From Cyclobacteriaceae bacterium (GTDB lineage Bacteria; Bacteroidota; Bacteroidia; Cytophagales; Cyclobacteriaceae): DNA of 64,000 nucleotides. The stretch covers positions 1 through 64,000 of the forward strand of contig PXCO01000040.1 of assembly GCA_003565295.1 (NCBI GenBank), given 5' to 3'. A program made the translations under genes and the position numbers. The notes beneath the pieces are model-generated. The model was not told the origin of the DNA, ran no database searches, and was given only the letters and a program-made list of their open reading frames with translations. This document shows, one piece after another, positions 45,240 to 53,035 of the stretch. Numbering within the stretch: position 1 is the first letter of the stretch; every line of letters begins with the position of its first letter.

Positions 45240-46079
45240 ATGCAACGTATCTTACTTTTTCTTTACGGCCTTAGGGCTCTCATTCTTTTTATCCTTTTAG
45301 AGCTGATAGCCTTTTGGTTTATCTTTTCCTATAACTCTGCCCAAGGTGCAGTGTTTTTCAATAGCTCCAATAGGCTTGCTGGTGGGTTATTAGAGAGGAA
45401 GGAAGCAGTGGTGTCGTATTTTTACCTGGGATCGGTCAATGAGGCATTGGCAGAAAAAAACGCCCGGTTGCTGAAGCGGCTTGAGGATTTATCCCCCAGG
45501 GATGACTCCGTCACCTTGGATATTGACACCCTATTTCGGCATAGTTATGAATTTTGGTCGGCCAAGGTCATAAACAATTCCCTTCATTTAAGCCAAAACC
45601 ACCTTACTTTGAACAAGGGCGCCGAAGATGGCATCAGGCCTGGGATGGGGGTCTTCAATGAACAGGGTGTAGTGGGGAGAGTGAAAGGGGTTTCCCGCAA
45701 CTTTTCCACCGTCATATCTGCACTGCACACTGACCTTCTTATTTCCTCAAAGATAAAAAGTTCCAATGTATTTGGTTCGGCTAATTGGGATGGCAAAAAT
45801 CCAAAGAGTGCAAAATTACTTTACGTTCCCAGGCATGTCAACGTCCAAATCGGCGATACAATAGTGACCTCTGGGTATAATGCCATCTTTCCCGAAGGCC
45901 TGGCCGTTGGGTATGTTAGTGAGGTAATGCCAGGAAGTGAATCGGCATATTTGGACATTAGCCTTGAACTAAGTACTGACTTTTCCAAACTCACCTACGT
46001 GTATCTGGTTGACAACACCATGAAGGAGGAATTGGATTCATTGCAACTTCAATTGGATCAGCGGTATGACGGGCAGTAA
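45240..46079 (+). CDS. mreC: Rod-shape protein MreC
   Basis: This is a 279-residue bitopic membrane protein. An N-terminal helix (LILFILLELIAFWFIFSY) is followed by a coiled-coil segment (VNEALAEKNARLLKRLEDL) and two beta-barrel domains of the MreC fold (LNKGAEDGIRPGMGVF, VQIGDTIVTSGYNAIFPEG). It links MreB to the synthases. The start is 8 bases after mreB, and the end overlaps mreD by 14 bases. Confidence 0.95.
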   Translation: MQRILLFLYGLRALILFILLELIAFWFIFSYNSAQGAVFFNSSNRLAGGLLERKEAVVSYFYLGSVNEALAEKNARLLKRLEDLSPRDDSVTLDIDTLFRHSYEFWSAKVINNSLHLSQNHLTLNKGAEDGIRPGMGVFNEQGVVGRVKGVSRNFSTVISALHTDLLISSKIKSSNVFGSANWDGKNPKSAKLLYVPRHVNVQIGDTIVTSGYNAIFPEGLAVGYVSEVMPGSESAYLDISLELSTDFSKLTYVYLVDNTMKEELDSLQLQLDQRYDGQ

Positions 46080-46587
46080 CATCATCAAATATAGCCTGGC
46101 CTTTTTGGCATACCTATTCGTGCAGGTATTTATCCTGAAGGAAGTGGTGTTGTTTGGGTATTCATTTTGCTTGCTTTATGTTTTTTTCCTACTCACATTG
46201 CCAATTGAGGTGGGAACGGTCTCCTTGTTGTTTTTGGGTTTTGGTATGGGCATGGTTGTGGACGTTTTTTATGATAGCTTGGGCATGAATACCGCTGCCA
46301 CTGTTTTGCTGGCATTTATCAGAAACCCATGGATCAAAGCTAATACCCCTAGAGGCGGGTACGATGAGCATATACCGCCCACCTTGCTCAACATGGGGCT
46401 AGGTTGGTTTGTGATTTACGCCCTTCCATTGATTACCATTCATCATTTTCTTTTCTTTTATGTCGACTCCTTGGGCACTGATAATTATTTTATTTTCGTT
46501 ATTAGAGCATTAAGTAGCATACTTTTTACCTTTTTGTTAGGGATAGTGGTGCAGTTGTTATTTTATAATAAAAAGAGGGGCATCTGA
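46066..46587 (+). CDS. mreD: Rod-shape protein MreD
   Basis: This is a 173-residue integral membrane protein with five to six helices. It has little sequence signature except the family-like run GFGMGMVVDVFYDSLGMNTA. Assignment rests on topology, length and location between mreC (14-base overlap) and mrdA (overlap of one base at the stop/start). Confidence 0.88.
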   Translation: MTGSNIIKYSLAFLAYLFVQVFILKEVVLFGYSFCLLYVFFLLTLPIEVGTVSLLFLGFGMGMVVDVFYDSLGMNTAATVLLAFIRNPWIKANTPRGGYDEHIPPTLLNMGLGWFVIYALPLITIHHFLFFYVDSLGTDNYFIFVIRALSSILFTFLLGIVVQLLFYNKKRGI

Positions 46588-48389
46588 TGGAAAGTCACAG
46601 GTCAATTATTGTGGGCATGGTTATACTACTGGTGAGTATAGTGCTGCTTACCAAACTTTTTGTGATTCAGGTCACCGACGACACCTATTTACGGAAAGCA
46701 GAAAGAAACGCGATCCAACGTATCGTGGATCACCCTTATAGAGGGTTGGTGTACGACAGAAATAACCAGTTGCTGGTTTACAATAACCCTGTATTTGATT
46801 TGATGGTGATCCCCAGGGAGTTTCATTTAACGGACACAACCAGGTTTTGTGAGATCTTCGGGATACACAAAGACCACTTGGTTGAAAGCTTCAATGCCGC
46901 AAAAAAATACTCATGGGTAAAACCCTCTCCCCTGATCAAACAGGTGAGCAATGAGGAATTTGCCCGGGTACAGGATTACCTGATCGATTACCCGGGGTTA
47001 TTTGTACTTACTCGTTCGGTAAGGGCCTACCCAAATCCTGTTGCCGCCAATGCATTGGGGTATATAGGCGAAATCAATAAGACTCAGTTGGCTAAGGACG
47101 AGACGAATTATTACAGGCAGGGTGATTATGTGGGGCTAAGTGGCCTTGAGGCTTATTATGAGCCCGAGCTCAGGGGTAGGAAAGGAGTGAAGTATAAGAT
47201 GGTCAATGTAAGGGGCATTGACAAGGGGTCTTTTAGAAACGGGGATTTGGATACTGCAGCTGTGCCCGGGAAAAATTTACAATCCACCATTGACCTGGAC
47301 CTGCAAATCTACGGGGAAAAGCTGATGAAGGGTAAGCGGGGATCTGTGGTGGCCATTGAGCCTAAGTCCGGGGAGATCCTGTCTTTGATATCCGCTCCAA
47401 ATTATGACCCCAATATTCTTACGGGCGCAAGATTTGGCAGAAATTACCTAACGCTGAACGTAGATGAAAATAAGCCCTTATTCAATCGGCCGATCATGGC
47501 CATGTACCCACCGGGTTCCATATTCAAAATAGTACAATCATTGGTAGGGTTACAGGAAGGAGTGCTTAAACCAAGCACCACTTTCTCCTGTAACAGGTCC
47601 CTGGTGAATTGTCATAATCATCCCAATCCTGTCAATTTGTTCGGGGCCATTAAGTACTCCTGCAACCCCTACTACCACCAAGGGTTCAGGGCAATGATCA
47701 ACCAAGAGGTTTCCTCCAATACATTCAGGGACACGCAAATAGGATTGGATAACTGGCACGAATCGGTTGAAAAATTCGGCCTTGGCAACAGGTTGGGTAT
47801 AGATATTCATGGGGAAAAGGGAGGAGCCATTCCCACCAGTCAGCTTTATGACAGAATATACGGTAATGGCAGATGGAAGTATTCCACCATCTATTCCCTT
47901 TCCATAGGACAGGGGGAAATGTTGGTCACTCCTCTACAAATGGCCAATTTAGCAGCCATATTTGCCAATAAAGGGTATTATTATACCCCGCACCTTGTAA
48001 AAGCCATAGACGGAGATGCTGAACTAATATCCAAAAAGTTTAAAGAACCTATATATTCGGGGATAGACTCAGTGCATTTTGACCTTGTGCAAGATGCCAT
48101 GAAAGAAGCACTGTCCGGTACTGCTGCAAGGGCAATCATCAAGGATATAGCCATAGCTGGGAAAACCGGCACAGCACAAAATCCCGCCGGTGAGGACCAT
48201 TCCGTATTTGTTGCATTTGCCCCTAAGGATGACCCGCAAATCGCCATTGCAGTATATGTGGAAAATGCAGGATGGGGAGGTAGGGCGGCGGCAAGTACCG
48301 CCAGCTTAATGATCGAGAAATATCTGCGAGGTCACATCACCCGGCCGGCCTTAGAGGAGTATGTTTTGGAAGGGAATTTTATTTACTAG
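46587..48389 (+). CDS. mrdA: Penicillin-binding protein 2 (elongasome transpeptidase)
   Basis: This is a 600-residue class B PBP anchored by one N-terminal helix (SIIVGMVILLVSIVLLTKLF). The dimerisation region includes GLVYDRNNQLLVYNNP. The transpeptidase domain has the active-site SxxK in YPPGSIFKIVQ, SxN in KYSCNPYYHQ, and KTG in IAGKTGTAQNP. Cross-links peptidoglycan during cell elongation. It is directly followed by rodA. Confidence 0.97.
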   Translation: MESHRSIIVGMVILLVSIVLLTKLFVIQVTDDTYLRKAERNAIQRIVDHPYRGLVYDRNNQLLVYNNPVFDLMVIPREFHLTDTTRFCEIFGIHKDHLVESFNAAKKYSWVKPSPLIKQVSNEEFARVQDYLIDYPGLFVLTRSVRAYPNPVAANALGYIGEINKTQLAKDETNYYRQGDYVGLSGLEAYYEPELRGRKGVKYKMVNVRGIDKGSFRNGDLDTAAVPGKNLQSTIDLDLQIYGEKLMKGKRGSVVAIEPKSGEILSLISAPNYDPNILTGARFGRNYLTLNVDENKPLFNRPIMAMYPPGSIFKIVQSLVGLQEGVLKPSTTFSCNRSLVNCHNHPNPVNLFGAIKYSCNPYYHQGFRAMINQEVSSNTFRDTQIGLDNWHESVEKFGLGNRLGIDIHGEKGGAIPTSQLYDRIYGNGRWKYSTIYSLSIGQGEMLVTPLQMANLAAIFANKGYYYTPHLVKAIDGDAELISKKFKEPIYSGIDSVHFDLVQDAMKEALSGTAARAIIKDIAIAGKTGTAQNPAGEDHSVFVAFAPKDDPQIAIAVYVENAGWGGRAAASTASLMIEKYLRGHITRPALEEYVLEGNFIY

Positions 48390-48392
48390 GTG

Positions 48393-49667
48393 ATGAGAGA
48401 GAAAGAAGTCCAGACCAATAAAATCGACTGGGTAACAGTTTTTTTATACCTTTCCCTGGTAACCATAGGTTGGTTTAACATCTATGCGGCGGTTTATGAT
48501 GAGCAAAGTGCCACCAGCATGTTTGATTTCAGTATCAATTCCGGTAAACAATTGGTGTGGATTGCTACGGCCATAGGTCTGATTGTGCTGATAATGGTGC
48601 CGGATTACAGGTTTTATGAGAACCTTAGTTTCATCCTCTACGGGATGTTGATTTTTATTCTGCTTATTACTCCTTTTTTCGGAAAGGAAATTAACGGACA
48701 AAGGGCCTGGTTTGAACTGGGGATATTTCGGTTGCAGCCCGCTGAATTCGCAAAATTTGCCACGGCACTGGCTTTGGCAAAATTAATGGACTCCCCACTT
48801 TTTGACCTTAGCCAATTCAAATTTCAATGGAAGGCAATAGGTCTGATTGGCTTGCCGGTTGCCTTGATCATGTTGCAGCCAGACACCGGGACAGCCATGG
48901 TCTATAGTGCATTTTTCATTATGCTTTATAGAGAGGGCCTCCCTCAAAAATATTATGTGATTGGGGTCATATTCGTAACACTTTCCTTGATGGCCATAGC
49001 GATTGAAGAAAACCTTTATGTGGCTGCGGCAATTGGAGCTGTGGGGCTATTGGTGATTTTTTCGGGCAAATACAGTTGGAAAAAAACACTTTCTGTGCTG
49101 GGGTTGTGTGGGATAATGATTGGCTACACCTACAGTTTGGATTATGTGGTAGAGAAATTGCCAGAGCACCAGCAAAACCGTATTATGGTCTTGTTTGACC
49201 CCGATATTGATCCCCTTGGGGTAGGCTGGAATGTTACCCAGTCAAAAATTGCCATAGGCTCCGGAGGGCTCATTGGAAAGGGGTATTTAGAAGGCACTCA
49301 AACCAAGTTTGATTTTGTACCCGAGCAACATACTGATTTTATATTTTGTACCCTAGGGGAAGAATTTGGTTGGTTAGGGAGTCTAATCCTTATTGGACTT
49401 TTCAGCACCCTGCTGCTGAGGCTGGTATTTTTGGCAGAGCGACAAAAAACCAGGTTTTCCAGGATTTATGGATATTGTGTGGTTTCGCTGTTGTTCTTTC
49501 ATTTCGCGATCAACATATCGATGACAGTGGGGCTATTCCCCGTCGTCGGAATCCCTCTTCCATTTTTTAGCTATGGGGGTTCTTCCTTATGGTCCTTTAC
49601 CATCCTTTTGTTTATTTTCGTGAAGCTGGATTCCCATAGGGATCAAATTTTAGGAAGGTTGGGCTAG
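48393..49667 (+). CDS. rodA: Rod-shape SEDS glycosyltransferase RodA
   Basis: This is a 424-residue, ten-helix SEDS-family peptidoglycan polymerase. Signatures are FGKEINGQRAWFELG, LQPAEFAKFATALALAK, FVPEQHTDFIFCTLGEEFG with the catalytic Asp region nearby, and GIPLPFFSYGGSSLWS. The ATG at 48393 is taken; a GTG one codon upstream at 48390 is also possible. It partners the PBP2 encoded next to it. The downstream hairpin ATGCC/GGCAT near 49679-49696 is only a weak terminator. Confidence 0.97.
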   Translation: MREKEVQTNKIDWVTVFLYLSLVTIGWFNIYAAVYDEQSATSMFDFSINSGKQLVWIATAIGLIVLIMVPDYRFYENLSFILYGMLIFILLITPFFGKEINGQRAWFELGIFRLQPAEFAKFATALALAKLMDSPLFDLSQFKFQWKAIGLIGLPVALIMLQPDTGTAMVYSAFFIMLYREGLPQKYYVIGVIFVTLSLMAIAIEENLYVAAAIGAVGLLVIFSGKYSWKKTLSVLGLCGIMIGYTYSLDYVVEKLPEHQQNRIMVLFDPDIDPLGVGWNVTQSKIAIGSGGLIGKGYLEGTQTKFDFVPEQHTDFIFCTLGEEFGWLGSLILIGLFSTLLLRLVFLAERQKTRFSRIYGYCVVSLLFFHFAINISMTVGLFPVVGIPLPFFSYGGSSLWSFTILLFIFVKLDSHRDQILGRLG

Positions 49668-49785
49668 ACTACGCTAAGATGCCTTGAAACTGGCATTTAA
49701 ATTGATTATTATTGATTAACAAGTTTGTCATTCGTAAACTACAATCAATTGGTTCCTAATTTGGTGTCAAATCGACCATGAAGAG

Positions 49786-49880
49786 ATCGACACGAGGAGG
49801 TATGCCCCCTTTAGCTCGGGATCGGGGCAGGCAGGGACAAGCTATCTGGCCTTTAAAATCAAATTATAAACACATGAAAT
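49786..49880 (+). repeat. Third locus of the start-codon repeat family (single diverged unit)
   Basis: The 3' half reads TATCTGGCC, an A-rich stretch, then CAAATTATAAACACATGAAAT, matching the unit ends at 2969-3060 and 60720-60749. The 5' half (GAGATCGACACGAGG... GGGATCGGGGCAGGC) is diverged and keeps only a GC-rich segment similar to the one at 60680-60705. The ATG of the box is the start codon of the NlpE-like lipoprotein. Confidence 0.65.
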
Positions 49881-50299
49881 ATATTAGCGTTTTACCCCTT
49901 CTATTTTTGCTATTGGTTTTAGCCAGTTCTTGTTCTAACCCCGCCACTAAAGACAAGCAAGTACCTAAGGGAGATACCAGTCGGAATGCCTTAGATTGGG
50001 AAGGGGTTTATGAGGGCACCGTTCCCTGTGCAGATTGTGAGGGTATTGCCACGACACTAGTCATTGATTATGATAATAATTTTGAGCTAAAGACTAAATA
50101 CCTAGGGAAAAGTGAGGAGGGGTTTTCTCATTCAGGTAGTTTTACCTGGAATGAGAAAGGCAATATTATCACTTTGGAAGGGTTGGAAAACAGGCCAAGT
50201 CAATATTTAGTGGGTGAAAATCAGCTATTTCAACTAGACATGGAGGGGGAAAGGGTAACCGGCGAATTGGCGGATAAGTATATTCTTAGGAAAAAGTAA
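49874..50299 (+). CDS. NlpE-like copper-resistance lipoprotein
   Basis: This is a 141-residue lipoprotein: signal sequence KYISVLPLLFLLLVLASSC with lipobox Cys20. The mature part has the NlpE N-terminal-domain pattern WEGVYEGTVPCADCEGIATT with the CxxC pair, and TLVIDYDNNFELK. NlpE is an envelope-stress sensor or copper-linked lipoprotein in enterobacteria; in Bacteroidota the role is not known. A longer in-frame start at 49778 would add 32 residues encoded by the repeat and would spoil the signal peptide, so 49874 is preferred. It is far from the copper efflux operon in this window. Confidence 0.87.
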   Translation: MKYISVLPLLFLLLVLASSCSNPATKDKQVPKGDTSRNALDWEGVYEGTVPCADCEGIATTLVIDYDNNFELKTKYLGKSEEGFSHSGSFTWNEKGNIITLEGLENRPSQYLVGENQLFQLDMEGERVTGELADKYILRKK

Positions 50300-50512
50300 G
50301 ATCCCACCTTATAGAAAGCACTTATCTTCCTTATGAGGCCTTGGCTTGACCTTCATCAAAACGCCAGGTTCTTTACAGCCATTTTTCATCTTTTCCAATT
50401 AAAGGGTTAAGTGTTGTAATTCTTAATGATACATTTGAATTATTTATTCAATTTTTTTATTTTTATCTTAATATTACATGAATTTAATTTTAATGATTAG
50501 ATAGGTTTTAGC

Positions 50513-50764
50513 ATGGAAGAAATAAGAATGTTAAAAACCCGTTTTTTGGGGTCGCTCCTGTTTCTTTTTGGATCAACCGTGACCGGTCCTCTTTTGGCTC
50601 AAAAGATTACTGTAGAAGGGAGGGTAGTTGATAGGGATTCAGATTTGCCTTTACCCTTTGTTACGGTTTTCGTAAACAATACTTCGAAGGTTACTGGGTA
50701 TGGCAAAAAATTGGAGATATATTACCCATTGATTATGAATTCCCAAATTAAATCAAACCATTAG
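50513..50764 (+). pseudogene. Truncated carboxypeptidase-regulatory-like gene start
   Basis: An 83-codon frame has a signal peptide (FLGSLLFLFGSTVTGPLLAQ) and then KITVEGRVVDRDSDLPLPFV, the first strands of the CarboxypepD_reg-like beta-sandwich found at the front of TonB-dependent receptors and DUF5686 proteins. After about 20 more residues the family pattern stops and a short unrelated tail ends at 50764. The rest of a gene that would have been hundreds of codons long is missing. A strong terminator follows at 50820. Confidence 0.6.
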
Positions 50765-50819
50765 GATTTTAGCGTTTTTTCGTGTAGCAAAGTCAGATAA
50801 TGGGATTAATTCTCCTATT

Positions 50820-50857
50820 GTGGAGGCAAAAATTTTTGTTAGTCTCCACTTTTTTTG
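50820..50857 (+). terminator. Terminator after the truncated gene
   Basis: GTGGAG at 50820-50825 pairs with CTCCAC at 50844-50849, with an inner AAAAATTTTT self-pairing, and is followed by TTTTTTT. It also isolates the oligoendopeptidase gene that follows. Confidence 0.75.
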
Positions 50858-50905
50858 TCCTAAATGGTATATTTGGCCAACACCATTTCTAACTGAACTA
50901 CTATT

Positions 50906-52774
50906 ATGAAAAAATTGCCAATTTTGATCTTGTTGATTGCGTGCACATCTTTTTTGATTGCCAATGCCCAAGAAAGGGACGAGATTGACGAACAGTATAA
51001 GTGGGATCTAACCCATCTTTATTCCAGTGATGAGGAGTGGACTTCTGCCAAAAACAAATTAAGGGAGGAAAGTAAAAAGCTGGATGAGTTAAAAGGGAGT
51101 TTAACTGCCTCGGCGGAGAAACTCGCAGATGCCCTGGAATTTTTATCGGATATCCGGAAGGGAATGAGCAGGCTGGGTGCCTATGCCAATATGAAATCCG
51201 ACCAGGATACCCGTGTATCAAGGTATACTTCAATGAAACTCGAATTGCAGCAACTGGGCTCCGGTATAAGTGCGGCTGCCTCATTCATTGAACCTGAGAT
51301 ATTGGAAGCAGATTCCGCCAATTTGATGGCATTTATCAAAGAGGAATCTAGGTTAGCACCCTTTGACAAGTACCTTTCTGATCTCTTGAGAAGAAGACCA
51401 CATAAGCGAAGCGAAGAGGTGGAAAAGGTAATTGCCCAGGCATCCCAAATGGCAGGCACGGCCTCTAATGTACGTTCGATATTTTCCAATGCGGACTTTC
51501 CCTATCCGGAGATTGAGATAGAGGGGAAGAAGGTCAAGCTCACACCGGCAAACTTCAGTCGGTACAGGGCCAGCGATGATAGGGAGATGAGGGAAAAGGT
51601 TTTTGATGCATTTTTTGGCAAGCTTCAGGAGTTTCAGAGAACCTTTGGGGCCAAACTTTATGGTAACCTTCAAAGTGATATTTTTTATGCCAATGTAAGA
51701 AATTATGAAAGTACCCTACATAGTGCCTTGGATGGTAACAATATTCCGGTAGAGGTTTATCACAACCTCATCGATAATGTGCATCTGAATCTACCCACTT
51801 TTCACAGGTACCTGCAGTTGAGAAAAAGAATGATGAAGCTTGATCACCTTCACTATTTTGATCTTTATGCCCCATTGGTTGGAGATGTGGACCTGGAGTT
51901 TTCAGTAGAAGAAGGGAAGACTCATGTGCTAAACTCTCTTCTGCCTTTGGGAGAAGATTATGTGGAGGTGGTAAGAAGAGCCTTTGATGAGCGATGGATA
52001 GACATGTACCCTAATGAGGGCAAAAGATCTGGGGCTTATTCCCAGGGAAGTGCCTATGACGTGCACCCCTATATTCTTATGAATTACAATGAAAAGTACA
52101 ATGACGTAAGCACCCTTACTCATGAATTGGGACATACCATGCACAGTTATTTCTCCAACAAGGCTCAACCGTTTCCGAAGGCAGGCTACTCCATATTTGT
52201 GGCCGAAGTGGCCAGCACGGTTAATGAAGCCTTGTTGAATGACTACTTTTTAAATGATATCAGTGATAAAAACGTGAGATTGGCCATTTTGGGAAATTAC
52301 CTGGAAACGGCAAAAGGCACTTTGTTCCGACAAACTCAATTTGCTGAATTTGAGTTGAAAATCCATGAAATGGTAGAGAATGGGGAGGCCCTCACAGGGG
52401 AGGATTTTGATCGCTTATATCTGGAAATCACTCGTAAATATTATGGACATGACGAAGGGGTATGTACTGTGGATGAAAATATAAAAGCCGAGTGGGCTTA
52501 TATCCCTCATTTTTATTACACGTACTATGTGTATCAATATGCCACCTCTTTCACCGCTTCTCAGGCCATCGCGGAGAAATTGAAAAATGATGAGGGAGCA
52601 GTTGAACAATACAGGAAATTTTTATCTGCCGGAGGGTCTCAATATCCTGTGGAGCTATTGCACAAAGCAGGTGTGGACATGAGCAGTGCCGCCCCCTTTG
52701 ACCTAACCATCGCCAGGATTAATGCAGTGATGGATGAAATGGAGGCGATATTAGATGAAATCGGGCATGACTAA
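50906..52774 (+). CDS. pepF: Exported M3-family oligoendopeptidase F
   Basis: This is a 622-residue zinc metallopeptidase. The active site is TLTHELGHTMHSYF (HExxH) near residue 410 with the third ligand Glu in IFVAEVASTVNEALL. The oligoendopeptidase F lead DEIDEQYKWDLTHLYSSDEEW is present. Unlike the usual cytosolic PepF it starts with a signal peptide (LPILILLIACTSFLIANAQE), so it should act in the periplasm or outside. It cleaves medium-length peptides. Bidirectional terminator to clpB follows. Confidence 0.93.
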   Translation: MKKLPILILLIACTSFLIANAQERDEIDEQYKWDLTHLYSSDEEWTSAKNKLREESKKLDELKGSLTASAEKLADALEFLSDIRKGMSRLGAYANMKSDQDTRVSRYTSMKLELQQLGSGISAAASFIEPEILEADSANLMAFIKEESRLAPFDKYLSDLLRRRPHKRSEEVEKVIAQASQMAGTASNVRSIFSNADFPYPEIEIEGKKVKLTPANFSRYRASDDREMREKVFDAFFGKLQEFQRTFGAKLYGNLQSDIFYANVRNYESTLHSALDGNNIPVEVYHNLIDNVHLNLPTFHRYLQLRKRMMKLDHLHYFDLYAPLVGDVDLEFSVEEGKTHVLNSLLPLGEDYVEVVRRAFDERWIDMYPNEGKRSGAYSQGSAYDVHPYILMNYNEKYNDVSTLTHELGHTMHSYFSNKAQPFPKAGYSIFVAEVASTVNEALLNDYFLNDISDKNVRLAILGNYLETAKGTLFRQTQFAEFELKIHEMVENGEALTGEDFDRLYLEITRKYYGHDEGVCTVDENIKAEWAYIPHFYYTYYVYQYATSFTASQAIAEKLKNDEGAVEQYRKFLSAGGSQYPVELLHKAGVDMSSAAPFDLTIARINAVMDEMEAILDEIGHD

Positions 52775-52987
52775 ATCGATCAAACGGAGTCTTTATCATT
52801 TAGGGAAAAACTCAGAAAATGTAATCACAATTGGTTCCTTGATTTATTCGTTCGTAAAACATTATAATTAAAAATTGTTTAAAAAAACAATAAATTATTG
52901 TGCTTAACAACAATTCGTAAATGGCAGGGATGCTGCTGAGCTAATGCCTATTCATAGCTGACAATCCGTCTTTAGGGTGACAGGAGC
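52775..52987. other. AT-rich intergenic stretch after pepF
   Basis: There is no ORF or recognisable RNA. Small inverted repeat ATTGTTT with AAACAAT near 52876-52893 and several copies of TTCGTAAA are the only patterns, probably simple AT-rich spacer. Confidence 0.4.
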
Positions 52988-53028
52988 AAAAAAATACCCC
53001 TAAGGAGTTTTCGTCCTTAGGGGGCTTT
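52988..53028. terminator. Bidirectional terminator between pepF and clpB
   Basis: CCCCTAAGGA (52997-53006) pairs perfectly with TCCTTAGGGG (53014-53023). It has an A-rich flank on the left (T run for the minus strand) and a T run on the right. It lies 7 bases past the clpB stop. Confidence 0.88.
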
Positions 53029-53035
53029 TTCCCAC

